Shown: in pieces, positions 9,101-17,660 of the stretch
Layout of the letters: the number at the start of each line of letters is the position of its first letter
Position numbering within the stretch: the stretch's first letter is position 1
Source of the DNA: Herbiconiux sp. L3-i23
Lineage (GTDB): Bacteria; Actinomycetota; Actinomycetes; Actinomycetales; Microbacteriaceae
Assembly: GCF_023734115.1 (NCBI RefSeq)
Contig: NZ_AP025737.1
Location: forward strand, 2,046,001-2,110,000
Length of the DNA: 64,000 bases
Direction: 5' to 3'
The notes under the pieces: generated by a model
Databases searched by the model: none
Seen by the model: the letters and a program-made list of their open reading frames with translations, nothing else
Told to the model about the DNA's origin: nothing
Program-made: the position numbers and the translations under genes

Positions 9101-10219
9101 ATGCAGCAAACCCCCCGCGCCGTGCGGCGAGGTGCCCGCGCGGCCGCCGCCGCGTCGATCGCACTGGCCCTCGCCCTCACCTCCTGCGCCGCCCAACCCG
9201 CCGAGGAGGCCGAGTCCGCCCCGGCCACCGAGCCGAGCCTCGAGTTCGTCGGCCCCAATGGCGAGGTCCCCGGCACGCTCGACGAGCTGACCCTCACCGA
9301 TGAGGAGACCACGTCGGTGCGGGACGGCGGTTACACGGCCGCATTTGTCTGGCACACCTCGTCCGAGTTCGTCTCCGCCGTCGAGAAGGGTGCGACCGAG
9401 CAGTTCGACGATCTCGGCATCGAGGTCGTCGCCAGCACCCAGGCCGACTTCGATGCGGCGACCCAGGCGAACAATCTGCAGAGCGTGCTCGCGCTCGATC
9501 CCGACATCATCGTCACCATCGCCGTTGACGCCACCTCGGCGGCCGCAGCGTTCCAGCCCGCGGTCGACGCCGGGAAGACGCTGGTGATCATGACCACCCC
9601 GCCCGCCGGGTACGAAGCGGGCGACCAGTTCGTCTCGATCGTCACCGAGTCGCTCACCGAGGCAGGACGAGCCAACGCCGAGATCCTGGGCGACGCGCTC
9701 GGCGACGAGGGCCAGGTCGGCTACATGTTCCACGACGCCGACTTCTGGTTCACCAATCAGCGCGACGAAGCGTTCAAGTCGTGGCTCGCCTACGAGTACC
9801 CGGACATGGAGATCGTCGCCGAAGAGGGCTTCGCCGACGAGGCCCGCACCGAAGAGGTGGCCGCGGCGATGATCGCCCGCAACCCCAACATCAAGGGCAT
9901 CTACGTCTCGTGGGCGACGGCAGCGCAGGGCGTGCTCTCGGCGCTGCGCAACGCCGGACGCAGCGATGTGAAGGTGGTCACCAACGACCTCGACGCCACC
10001 CTCGCCGCCGACATGGCCGCGGGCGGCAATGTCGTCGGCCTGGTCGGGAACGGCTCGCTGGACATCGGCCGTGGGCTCGCCATCGCCGCCGCGTACGGTG
10101 TCCTCGACAAGGAGGCGCCGGCGCTCGTCGCCTCGCCGCCCGTCAAGGTGACCACCGACAACCTCGACGAGGCGTGGCGCGAGGATTACGGAACCGACCT
10201 CCCCGCCAGCGTGAAGTAG
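9101..10219 (+). CDS. ABC transporter sugar-binding lipoprotein (periplasmic-binding protein family 1/4-like)
   Basis: A 372-residue exported protein with an Arg-rich, Ala-rich signal peptide and lipobox ALTSCAA (Cys at about residue 28). The body has the alternating Rossmann-like pattern of ribose/xylose-type binding proteins: the hinge sequence DPDIIVTIAVDATSAAAAF, the segment VGYMFHDADFWFTN and NIKGIYVSWATAAQGVLSAL. It should capture the substrate outside the cell for the permease at 12220 and ATPase at 14454. The start is the ATG preceded by GAGAAGG. An intercistronic stem-loop follows the gene, which may help keep binding-protein mRNA in excess. Confidence 0.88.
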   Translation: MQQTPRAVRRGARAAAAASIALALALTSCAAQPAEEAESAPATEPSLEFVGPNGEVPGTLDELTLTDEETTSVRDGGYTAAFVWHTSSEFVSAVEKGATEQFDDLGIEVVASTQADFDAATQANNLQSVLALDPDIIVTIAVDATSAAAAFQPAVDAGKTLVIMTTPPAGYEAGDQFVSIVTESLTEAGRANAEILGDALGDEGQVGYMFHDADFWFTNQRDEAFKSWLAYEYPDMEIVAEEGFADEARTEEVAAAMIARNPNIKGIYVSWATAAQGVLSALRNAGRSDVKVVTNDLDATLAADMAAGGNVVGLVGNGSLDIGRGLAIAAAYGVLDKEAPALVASPPVKVTTDNLDEAWREDYGTDLPASVK

Positions 10220-10253
10220 GGTTCGGGCCGCTCACACCGATCAGCACCACCCC

Positions 10254-10283
10254 GGGGCGGTCCGGCTCGAACCGGATCGCCCC
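10254..10283 (+). promoter_or_regulatory. Intercistronic stem-loop after the binding-protein gene
   Basis: GGGGCGGTCCGG (10254-10265), loop CTCGAA, CCGGATCGCCCC (10272-10283): 12 pairs with one G-U. It is not followed by a U tract. Such elements after a binding-protein gene often lower read-through or stabilise the upstream message; the role here is inferred. Confidence 0.5.
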
Positions 10284-10307
10284 TCCCCTCTCTCGAACAG
10301 GTACCCC

Positions 10308-11315
10308 GTGGCTCACGTCCAGACCGTCCTCGGTCCCGTGCCCGCCGCCGATCTCGGCCGCGTCATGGCACACGAACACCTCCTCTCCCTCACCCCCGGC
10401 CCGTGGCTCCCGGCCGGCGGCGGGCTCGACCCGGTCGCCATCGCGGTGGCCGCCCTCGACGGTCTGACCGACCGGGGCTTCGGCACCATCGTCGACCTCA
10501 GCCCCTACGGTGTCGTCGGCCGGGATGCCGACGGATCGAACACCGCTCTGCTCGCGGAGATCTCGCGACGCAGCGGACTGCACGTGGTCTCCGGAACCGC
10601 CCTCTATCTCGAGTCGTGGACCCCGGCATGGGCAGCCGGGGCGTCGATCGACGAGCTCGCCGACAGGCTCACCTCCGACCTCGACACCGGCATCGGCGGC
10701 TCCGGGGTCCGCGCGGGCATCCTCGGGGAGCAGGCCACCGGGCTCGACACGATGACCGAGCACGAAGAGCGCACGCTCCGTGCCGCGGCTCGGGCGATGC
10801 GACGCACCGGCGCCGCCCTCATGACCCACACGACGCACGGCACGCTCGCGCTCCGACAGATCGAGATCCTCGCCGACGAGGGCGTCGCGCTCGACCGCGT
10901 GGTGATCGGTCATCTCGACACCCAACTCGACCCCGCGCTCGTGCGCCGCGTCCTCGGAACCGGCGCGAACGTCGCGATCGACACCATCGGCAAGCAGGAG
11001 TGGGACTTCTTCCTCGGCCCGCCCTCAGACCGGGGCGACGGCGAGTTCACCAAACGCGCCTTCCACCGCGCGGACTCCGGTCGCGCCGACCTCGTCGCCC
11101 GCCTCGTCGCCGACGGCTTCGGCGACCGCGTCGTGCTCGCGCAGGACCTCACCGGTGCGGAGATCTGGATGAACCCGTCGACCCACGGCATGCACGGGTA
11201 CCGCTACCTCCACGACGTGTTCGCGCCGATGCTCGCGGAACGCGGCGTCACCGCCGACCAGTACGAACAGCTCATCAGGCACACCCCCGCGCGACTGCTC
11301 GAGGTCGGGCAGTGA
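10308..11315 (+). CDS. Phosphotriesterase-family metal-dependent hydrolase (Php/YhfV-like)
   Basis: A 335-residue amidohydrolase-superfamily barrel. Visible metal ligands are His22 and His24 (MAHEHL), a bridging acid Glu141 in AGILGEQ where true phosphotriesterases have a carboxylated lysine, His174 (LMTHTTHG), His202 (VIGHLD) and Asp280 (LAQDLTG). Glu at the bridging position is the pattern of phosphotriesterase homology proteins such as E. coli Php, not of paraoxon hydrolases. Lactonase or phosphoester hydrolase activity on a sugar-derived intermediate is likely. Start is GTG with an ACAGG site; the stop overlaps the next gene by four bases. Confidence 0.87.
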   Translation: MAHVQTVLGPVPAADLGRVMAHEHLLSLTPGPWLPAGGGLDPVAIAVAALDGLTDRGFGTIVDLSPYGVVGRDADGSNTALLAEISRRSGLHVVSGTALYLESWTPAWAAGASIDELADRLTSDLDTGIGGSGVRAGILGEQATGLDTMTEHEERTLRAAARAMRRTGAALMTHTTHGTLALRQIEILADEGVALDRVVIGHLDTQLDPALVRRVLGTGANVAIDTIGKQEWDFFLGPPSDRGDGEFTKRAFHRADSGRADLVARLVADGFGDRVVLAQDLTGAEIWMNPSTHGMHGYRYLHDVFAPMLAERGVTADQYEQLIRHTPARLLEVGQ

Positions 11316-12223
11316 CCGCGCCGCTCTTCGCCGGACTCGATCTCGGCGGCACGAAGATCCACGGCGCGATCGCGGGCGGCGACGGCGTGATCCTCGCCGA
11401 AGCCCGCATCCTGACGACGGGCGACGTCATCGACCGGGTCGCCGAGCTCGAGGCGCAGCTCGTCGACGCCGTCGGCGCGACCACCGCGTCGATCGTCACC
11501 ACCGTCATCGGCGGCGCGGGGGTCCCCGCCGAATCGGGCGGCTTCGACCTCAACTCGAATCTCGAGCTGTCCGACGCGAAATCGTTCGGCGTCGACCTCG
11601 CCGACCGGCTGGGTCATCGCGTCCTGATCGAGAACGACGTCAACATCGCCGCGATCGGCGAGCTGCACTACGGCATCGGCGCCCGCTACGACGACTTCGT
11701 CGTCGTCGCCTCCGGCACCGGGATCGGCATGGGCATCGTCGTCGGGCGCACCCTGGTGCGCGGCGCGCGCGGAGCCGCCGGGGAGATCGGCTTCCTCCCC
11801 CTCGGCACCGACCCGTTCGACCGGGCGAATCACCGACGAGGACCCTTCGAAGAGGCGGTCGCGGGCGACGCGCTCCAGGGACGCTTCGTCGCGGTGCACG
11901 GGCGTGCGCTCACCCCGGTGGAGATCTTCGACTCCGGAGACGGCGATCCCGCCACCGCGGCGGCGATCGATGAGCACGCCCGATTCCTCGCCCTTGGACT
12001 CCTCGCCGTCCGGGCGGTGATCGACCCCGCCGCCGTCGTGCTGATGGGCGGCATGGGGTCCCGCCCCGAGTTGCTCGCTCCTCTGCAGCGGCACCTCACC
12101 GACCTCGGCGCCGGCGACCTCCCGGTCGAACCGAGCACCCTCGGCACCCGTGCGCCGGTCCTCGGCGCCCTCCATCTCGCTCGCACCGCAGCGAACGCGC
12201 TCCCGGAAGGACTCCCCCGATGA
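11312..12223 (+). CDS. ROK-family sugar kinase
   Basis: A 303-residue protein without a DNA-binding domain, so most likely an ATP-dependent kinase of a sugar or amino sugar. It shows the phosphate-binding motif GLDLGGTKIHGA (residues 8-19), the catalytic Asp109 in LIENDVNIAAIGE and the glycine-rich SGTGIGMGIVVG loop. The zinc-binding cysteines of classical ROK kinases are missing; the segment reads NHRRGPFEEAVAG. Its GTG start overlaps the phosphotriesterase-like gene (GTGA) and its stop overlaps the permease (ATGA), so it belongs to the operon. Substrate unknown. Confidence 0.85.
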   Translation: MTAPLFAGLDLGGTKIHGAIAGGDGVILAEARILTTGDVIDRVAELEAQLVDAVGATTASIVTTVIGGAGVPAESGGFDLNSNLELSDAKSFGVDLADRLGHRVLIENDVNIAAIGELHYGIGARYDDFVVVASGTGIGMGIVVGRTLVRGARGAAGEIGFLPLGTDPFDRANHRRGPFEEAVAGDALQGRFVAVHGRALTPVEIFDSGDGDPATAAAIDEHARFLALGLLAVRAVIDPAAVVLMGGMGSRPELLAPLQRHLTDLGAGDLPVEPSTLGTRAPVLGALHLARTAANALPEGLPR

Positions 12224-13221
12224 CCATCTCCACCGACCCCGACACGAAACGCACCGGCACGAGCCCCGCGGCGTGGGGCGACCGCCTGCGCGGCTTCGAC
12301 TGGCGCGCCTCGGTCGTCTACATCGGATTCGTGCTCGTCTTCCTGTTCTTCGCCGTCACGCAGGCCCAGTACTTCCTGACGCCCACGAACCTGACGAACG
12401 TGGTCATCCAGGCGGCCCCCATCGCGATCATGGCCGTCGGCGCGGTGTTCGTGCTGAGCACCGGAGAGATCGATCTCTCCATCGGCTCGACGGTCGCGCT
12501 CGCGGCACTGGGCGCCGGCCTCACCATCCAGACGACCGGGCAGTGGTGGCTCGGCGCCGTCGTCGGGCTCGCCGTCGGCGCCGCGGTCGGCGCGATCAAC
12601 GGGCTCTTCGTCACCCTCGTGCGCCTTCCGTCGTTCCTCGTCACCCTCGCGATGATGGGGCTCGTCACCGGACTCGCGCGACAGCTGACCGACCTGCAGT
12701 CCGTGCCCGTGACCGACCCGACCTTCGTGTGGCTCTTCGGCGGCGGCACGCTCCTCGGCATCCCCACCATCATCTGGTGGACCGCGGTGGTGACGGCACT
12801 CGGCTGGCACGTGCTGCGACAGCGACGCCTCGGCGCCCACGTGCTGGCCGTCGGCAACAACACGTCGGCCGCTCGGGTCAGCGGTATCCGCGTCAACCGC
12901 GTGCGCATGTGGGTCTTCATCGCCAGTGGCGTGACCGCCGCGATGGCGGCGCTGCTCTACACCGGTCGCCTGCAGGGCGCGCGGTACACCCTCGGTGAGA
13001 GCGACCTGATGTCGGTGCTCGCCGCGGTGATCATCGGTGGCACCGCTCTTGCCGGCGGGAAGGGGTCGATCATCGGCGCCCTGATCGGCTCGCTCCTGAT
13101 GAGCATGATCAACAACGGACTGATCCTCGCCGGCCTCAACGTCTCGCAGCAGATGATCGTGCGAGGCATCATCATCCTCGTCGCCGTGTCCCTGTCGCTG
13201 CGCGGCAAGAAGAACAGTTAG
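12220..13221 (+). CDS. ABC transporter permease, ribose-type (RbsC-like)
   Basis: A 333-residue inner-membrane protein with about 8-10 helices, belonging to the branched-chain/ribose permease fold. Typical family segments are VFVLSTGEIDLSIGSTVA, VTLVRLPSFLVTLAMMG, VLAVGNNTSAARVSGI and VIIGGTALAGGKGSIIG. It is the only permease gene in the operon, so a homodimer is expected as in ribose importers. It is translationally coupled to the ROK kinase; nine bases separate it from the yhfX-like gene. Confidence 0.92.
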   Translation: MTISTDPDTKRTGTSPAAWGDRLRGFDWRASVVYIGFVLVFLFFAVTQAQYFLTPTNLTNVVIQAAPIAIMAVGAVFVLSTGEIDLSIGSTVALAALGAGLTIQTTGQWWLGAVVGLAVGAAVGAINGLFVTLVRLPSFLVTLAMMGLVTGLARQLTDLQSVPVTDPTFVWLFGGGTLLGIPTIIWWTAVVTALGWHVLRQRRLGAHVLAVGNNTSAARVSGIRVNRVRMWVFIASGVTAAMAALLYTGRLQGARYTLGESDLMSVLAAVIIGGTALAGGKGSIIGALIGSLLMSMINNGLILAGLNVSQQMIVRGIIILVAVSLSLRGKKNS

Positions 13222-13230
13222 GCGGACCCC

Positions 13231-14457
13231 GTGTTCCTCTCCCTCCTCACCCGCCGCAACCCGGGTCTGCTCCGCGCCGCCGTCGACCTGCACCGCTCGG
13301 GTCAACTTCCGCCGAACACCTACGTCCTCGACCTCGACGCGATCCAGCGCAACGCCGCGGCTCTCGCCGCCGAATCCGCGCGGCTCGGTCTCACGCCATA
13401 TGCCATGACGAAGCAGATCGGTCGGAACCGTGACGCATCCGCCGCGATCGTCGCGGGTGGGATCAGCCACTCGGTGGGTGTCGACCTCGAGTGCACCATC
13501 GCCGCCGCCGCCGGCGGACTCGCGGCCGGTCACGTCGGTCACCTCGTCCAGATCCCGCGCTCGTCCGCCGATGTCGCCGCGGCGATACGCCCCCTGCACT
13601 GGACGGTGTTCTCCGAGGCCAAGGCCGCCGAGGCCGCCGCTGCCGCCGACCGCGCCGGCTTCGTGCAGGACATCCTGGTGCGCGTCGCCGCTCCCGGCGA
13701 CCGCTTCTACCGCGGCCACGAGGGCGGTGTCCCCGCCGCGGACATCGTCGCCGTCGCCGACCGCATCGACGCCCTTCCCGGCGCGCGATTCGCGGGGGTG
13801 ACCAGCTTTCCGGCGACCCTGTTCGATGCCGAGACCGGCACGGCCCGGTCGACGCCAAATCTCGCAACCCTCACCGCGGCGAAGGAGGCGCTCCTCGCGG
13901 CCGGGCGCTCCAGCGTCGAGCTGAACGCCCCGGGCACCACCTCGGTCTCGGTGCTCGCGACGCTCGCCGAGGCCGGCGCCACGCAGGTCGAGCCGGGCCA
14001 CGGTCTCACGGGCACGACCCCCCTGCACGCGGTCGAGGACCTCGTCGAAGATCCGGCCATCGCCTACATCAGCGAGGTGTCGCACCTCTACGACGGAGAC
14101 GCCTACGTCTTCGGCGGCGGTCTCTACGTCGATCCGGTGCTCGGCGGCACCACCACCGATGCGCTGATCGTCGGCGCCGACGACGATGTCGAGACCGCGA
14201 CCCGGTTGCGCGTCGACATGCCCGCTGCCGAGGCGATCGACTACTACGCGACCATCCCGACCAAAGGGCAGACCGTCACCGCGGGCGACACCGTCGTCTT
14301 CGGCTTCCGACCGCAGGTCTTCGTCACTCGAGGACTCACCGCCGGCATCCGCGGCCTCTCGACCGGACGCCCCGAACTCGCCGGCGTCTGGTCGGCCGAC
14401 GGCGCCACCCCCCTCACCATCGATGACGCCCTTCGCGGGGCCGGAAGGCAGTCATGA
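13231..14457 (+). CDS. YhfX-like PLP-dependent alanine racemase-fold protein
   Basis: A 408-residue fold-type III PLP protein. Lys61 in YAMTKQIGRN is the expected Schiff-base lysine, and the order of segments (LPPNTYVLDLDAI, HLVQIPRS, STPNLATL, ELNAPGTTS, VEPGHGLTGT, DAYVFGGGLY, QVFVTRG) matches the E. coli YhfX family rather than ordinary Alr. YhfX has no established reaction; the fold suggests racemisation or decarboxylation of an amino-acid-like group. It sits between the permease and ATPase genes, overlapping the latter by four bases, so it works on the imported substrate. Start is GTG. Confidence 0.82.
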   Translation: MFLSLLTRRNPGLLRAAVDLHRSGQLPPNTYVLDLDAIQRNAAALAAESARLGLTPYAMTKQIGRNRDASAAIVAGGISHSVGVDLECTIAAAAGGLAAGHVGHLVQIPRSSADVAAAIRPLHWTVFSEAKAAEAAAAADRAGFVQDILVRVAAPGDRFYRGHEGGVPAADIVAVADRIDALPGARFAGVTSFPATLFDAETGTARSTPNLATLTAAKEALLAAGRSSVELNAPGTTSVSVLATLAEAGATQVEPGHGLTGTTPLHAVEDLVEDPAIAYISEVSHLYDGDAYVFGGGLYVDPVLGGTTTDALIVGADDDVETATRLRVDMPAAEAIDYYATIPTKGQTVTAGDTVVFGFRPQVFVTRGLTAGIRGLSTGRPELAGVWSADGATPLTIDDALRGAGRQS

Positions 14458-15203
14458 CCTCCACAGCAACCTCATCGCCGCTCCGGCTCGAGGGCATCAC
14501 CAAGCACTTCGGCGGCGTCGTCGCCATCAAGCAGTTCGACCTCGAGGTCAACGCGGGCGAGATCGTCGCCCTGGTGGGCGACAACGGCGCGGGCAAGTCG
14601 ACGCTCGTCAAGATCATCTCCGGGCTCTACCAGCCGACCGCCGGCAGCATTCAGCTGAACGGTGAGCCGGTGTCGTTCAACGACGCGGCCGATGCGCGGG
14701 CGAAAGGGGTCGAGGTCGTCTACCAGGACCTGGCGCTCGTCGATCAGCAGCCCGTCTACATGAACCTCTTCCTCGGGCGTGAGCTGCGCAAGGGCCCGTT
14801 GCGCACCCTTGACCGCAAGGAGATGCAGCGCCAGACGCAGGGCCTCGTCGACGACCTCGACGTGCGCATCCCCTCCGCCAAGGCGATGCTCGCCGACCTC
14901 TCGGGCGGTCAGCGCCAGGGCATCGCGATCGCCCGTGCCACGCATTGGGCTTCGGGTCTCGTGCTGATGGACGAGCCGACCGCGGCGCTCGGCGTGGCCG
15001 AGACCGGCAAGGTCGAAGAGGTCATCCTGAAGCTGAAGCAGCGGGGCGCTGCCGTGCTGATCGTGTCGCACAACCTCGACCAGGTCTTCCGCATCGCCGA
15101 CCGGGTCACGGTAATGCGCCGCGGCACCCAGGTGGGGACGCGCGAGACCGCCGGCACCGACAAGAACGAGATCATCGCCATGATCACGGGGCTCACCTCA
15201 TGA
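14454..15203 (+). CDS. ABC transporter ATPase, single-domain ribose type
   Basis: A 249-residue ATPase with Walker A GDNGAGKST (42-50), signature LSGGQRQ (149-155), Walker B LVLMDEPT with Glu174, and switch His in IVSHNLD. Ribose-type importers usually use a fused two-domain ATPase (RbsA); this one has only one domain, resembling the FrcA class, and must work as a homodimer. It overlaps its neighbours at both ends by four bases. Confidence 0.92.
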   Translation: MTSTATSSPLRLEGITKHFGGVVAIKQFDLEVNAGEIVALVGDNGAGKSTLVKIISGLYQPTAGSIQLNGEPVSFNDAADARAKGVEVVYQDLALVDQQPVYMNLFLGRELRKGPLRTLDRKEMQRQTQGLVDDLDVRIPSAKAMLADLSGGQRQGIAIARATHWASGLVLMDEPTAALGVAETGKVEEVILKLKQRGAAVLIVSHNLDQVFRIADRVTVMRRGTQVGTRETAGTDKNEIIAMITGLTS

Positions 15204-16264
15204 GCGGCGCCGACAGCACCACCCCCGGGGCGCTCATCCGGGCGGAGATCGCCGAGCAGCCCGCAGCGTGGCGCAGACTGCTGACTGCGGGCCGCGAGCA
15301 GATCATCGCGGCGGCGACGCTGCTGCGCGACACCGACCCCGAGCTGATCGTGTTCGCGGCGCGCGGCACCAGCGATCATGCGGCGATGTACGCGCAGTAC
15401 CTCGCCCACGTTCGGCTCGGCATCCCTGCGATGCTCGCGACCCCCAGCGCGTTCACCGCCTACGGGGCCCGCCTGAGTTACCCGCGCGCGGTGCTCGTCG
15501 CCGTGACGCAGTCGGGCGAGTCACCCGATCTGATCGAGACGGTGAGGGTTGCGAAGTCCGCCGGCGTCCCGGTGATCGCGGTCACCAACGTGGCCGAGAG
15601 CATGGTCGCGGGACTCGGCGACGTACCCCTCGACCTGGTGGCGGGGCCCGAGCTCTCGGTCGCGGCGACCAAGACCTACACCGCCGAGCTGCTCGCTCTG
15701 CATGCCGTCATCTCGCTCGCCGCGGGCGATCGCTGGGACGACGTCGCCGCCCGCATCGGCGCTGTCGCGGACGCGGCGGAGAAGCTGCTCGCGGGCGAAC
15801 ACCCGGGGTGGAACGCTCTCGCCGACACCGTCGCAAAGACCGATCGCATCCTCGTGGTCGGCCGCGGCTACTCGATGGCGAGCGCTCGAGAAGGCGCCCT
15901 CAAGCTGATGGAGACGAACGGCATCGCCGCGTCGGGGTGGAGCGCCGCGGATGCGACGCACGGGCCGCTCGGCCAGGTGCGCCCGGCCACGCTCGTGTTC
16001 CTGCTGACGGCGTCGCCCAGCACCCGTGCGGCCGCCGCCGCGTTCGGTGAGAAGGCCTCGGCGCTCGGCGGCACGCTCGTCGAGGTCGGCGGGCCGGCTT
16101 CGACGCCGCTGCACCTCGCGCTTCCGACCGACGGCGTGGACGAGACTCTGATCCCGGTGCTGGAGATCATCCCGTTCCAGCTGCTCGCCCTGGATGCCGC
16201 GCTCCGCCGCGGTCTCGACCCCGACAATCCGGAAGGGTTGGCCAAAGTCACCAAGACCCGGTGA
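15200..16264 (+). CDS. Double-SIS-domain sugar-phosphate isomerase/deaminase
   Basis: A 354-residue protein with two SIS domains (about 35-165 and 200-335). FAARGTSDHAAMYAQYL, VTQSGESPDLIETV and ELSVAATKTYTAELLALH are hallmarks of the GlmS C-terminal (isomerase) half; no glutaminase domain is present. Family members of this length include NagB-II glucosamine-6-phosphate deaminases, AgaS and the FrlB deglycases. In this operon it should act on the phosphorylated product of the ROK kinase. It is the last gene of the operon; its stop abuts, with no spacer, the stop of the convergent gene at 16265. Confidence 0.85.
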   Translation: MSGADSTTPGALIRAEIAEQPAAWRRLLTAGREQIIAAATLLRDTDPELIVFAARGTSDHAAMYAQYLAHVRLGIPAMLATPSAFTAYGARLSYPRAVLVAVTQSGESPDLIETVRVAKSAGVPVIAVTNVAESMVAGLGDVPLDLVAGPELSVAATKTYTAELLALHAVISLAAGDRWDDVAARIGAVADAAEKLLAGEHPGWNALADTVAKTDRILVVGRGYSMASAREGALKLMETNGIAASGWSAADATHGPLGQVRPATLVFLLTASPSTRAAAAAFGEKASALGGTLVEVGGPASTPLHLALPTDGVDETLIPVLEIIPFQLLALDAALRRGLDPDNPEGLAKVTKTR

Positions 16265-17257
16265 TCACTCTCGACGCTCGGGCGCGGCCCGGCGGCGTGC
16301 GAGCAGGGCGCGAACCAGTCCCGCAGCCCGCGGAGCGTCGTCGAGGGTGATGGTGAATGCGCCGCCGGTCTGCTCGAGCCGCAACGCGGAGCCGGCGCGA
16401 AGGATCACGCCCGTGCCGTAGGAGCTGTAGCGCAGGCCCCATCCGCCGAAGTCGTTCACGGGCGACACCTCGACCACCGAGGCGTCCTTCACATGATCGA
16501 GCGGGATGCGGACCCGCGGAATCCCGATGGCGGGGCGCGCCACCAATCCGCTGTCGTCGATGCGCACCCGCCAGCTGAGGGTGAGGCAGGCGACGGCGAG
16601 GATCACGGGGGCGGCGAGGAGCGCGAGGCCCGGGGTGCCGACCGAGAAGGTCACGCCGACGCCCACCACCACGAGCACGGCGGCCGAGATGCCGAGGACC
16701 GCGATCAGCGGCCGCGGGGCCGACGCGGTGTCGAGCCAGATGACGCGCACCCCGTCGGCGACGGACAGGTCCTCGGGCTGAGCCGCGACACGGTCGAAGG
16801 GCGGAGCGACGGGAGCGAGCGCCCACACGCCGGCGCCGACGAGAACACCGCAGGCGGCGCCGACGAGAAGAGCGATCCCCGGGAACGGGCTCCCCGCGGG
16901 ATCGGTCGTGTCGAGCTGCGGGGCGAGGCTTCCGGCGAAGCCGATCGCGAGGAAGGTCGGCAACCAGCCGGCGGTGGCGAGGAGGAACCGACCGGTCCCC
17001 CGCCTGCCGTCGCCCGGGTTCCATAGGGCGGTGACGACGATCGCGGTGAAGAGTGCGGTGATCAGCACGAGCATGCCCGGATACAGGAGCGGCGTCGCGA
17101 AGCCGTCTGCACCCGACGAGGTCCAATGCACGGCGACCTCGTCGGGAAGGCGCGGGAGCCAACTGAGGATCACGGCCGCCCCGCTCAGTGCGAGGGTCAG
17201 CGGCAGCACAGCGCCGATCGCGATCAGCTTGTGTCGATACGCACGGGGACCGGTCAT
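16265..17257 (-). CDS. DUF1648-like multi-pass membrane protein
   Basis: A 330-residue protein. The N-terminal third has the DUF1648 pattern (two helices around WLPRLPDEVAVHWTSSGADG), further helices follow near residues 50, 85, 125 and 185-220, and the C-terminus (from about 225) is a soluble beta-rich domain resembling a PH-like module (RIPLDHVKDASVVEV). It overlaps the GntR gene by four bases and has a GAGGAG site. Such pairs (YtrA-like GntR plus DUF1648 protein) recur in Gram-positive bacteria; the membrane protein's role is unknown. Confidence 0.7.
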   Translation of the reverse strand: MTGPRAYRHKLIAIGAVLPLTLALSGAAVILSWLPRLPDEVAVHWTSSGADGFATPLLYPGMLVLITALFTAIVVTALWNPGDGRRGTGRFLLATAGWLPTFLAIGFAGSLAPQLDTTDPAGSPFPGIALLVGAACGVLVGAGVWALAPVAPPFDRVAAQPEDLSVADGVRVIWLDTASAPRPLIAVLGISAAVLVVVGVGVTFSVGTPGLALLAAPVILAVACLTLSWRVRIDDSGLVARPAIGIPRVRIPLDHVKDASVVEVSPVNDFGGWGLRYSSYGTGVILRAGSALRLEQTGGAFTITLDDAPRAAGLVRALLARRRAAPERRE

Positions 17258-17607
17258 CTCGAGTACTCCTCTTTGATCAAGGCGGACAGTGCGGCGGCGC
17301 CGATCCCCGCCGCTTTGGCTCGGGCGACGAGCGACGGCACGTCGGCGGCCACATCGCCGAGAACCGCCGCTTGCGCGGTGAGGACCGCGCCGCGACCACG
17401 ACGCAGGTCGAGCAGGCCCTCGTCGCGGAGCATCTGATACGCCTTCAGCACGGTGTGGAGGTTTAGCTGCAGCGATTCGGCGAGCTCCTTCGCGGCGGGC
17501 AGACGCGAGCCCGCTCCGAGCGTTCCGCGGATGACCTCGGCGCGCACGCCGTCCGCGATCTGCTGGAACAGCGGCGTCGCGGAGGCGGGATCGACGGTCA
17601 GGAGCAC
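17254..17607 (-). CDS. GntR-family transcriptional regulator, YtrA subfamily
   Basis: A 117-residue repressor: winged helix in residues 10-75 (PLFQQIADGVRAEVIRGTL, ELAESLQLNLHTVLKAYQML) followed by a short helical tail without an effector domain, as in the YtrA class. The GTG start at 17607 lies only 8 bases after a TATAGG box, so the mRNA is probably leaderless. A perfect operator-like palindrome spans the promoter, which argues for autoregulation of itself and the coupled membrane-protein gene. Confidence 0.88.
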   Translation of the reverse strand: MLLTVDPASATPLFQQIADGVRAEVIRGTLGAGSRLPAAKELAESLQLNLHTVLKAYQMLRDEGLLDLRRGRGAVLTAQAAVLGDVAADVPSLVARAKAAGIGAAALSALIKEEYSR

Positions 17608-17615
17608 GAACCGAT

Positions 17616-17646
17616 CCTATAGTTCTAGTTCGACTAGAACAAACTA
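17616..17646 (-). promoter_or_regulatory. Autoregulatory promoter/operator of the GntR gene
   Basis: GTTCTAGT (17622-17629), TCG, ACTAGAAC (17633-17640) is a perfect 8-bp inverted repeat, with a further half-site AACTAGTT just beyond (17642-17649). On the minus strand it fills the space between a -10 box TATAGG (17621-17616) and a weak -35 region (TTGTTC/TTTGTT), so a bound repressor would block polymerase. Confidence 0.65.
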
Positions 17647-17660
17647 GTTCCCGGTGCGGT

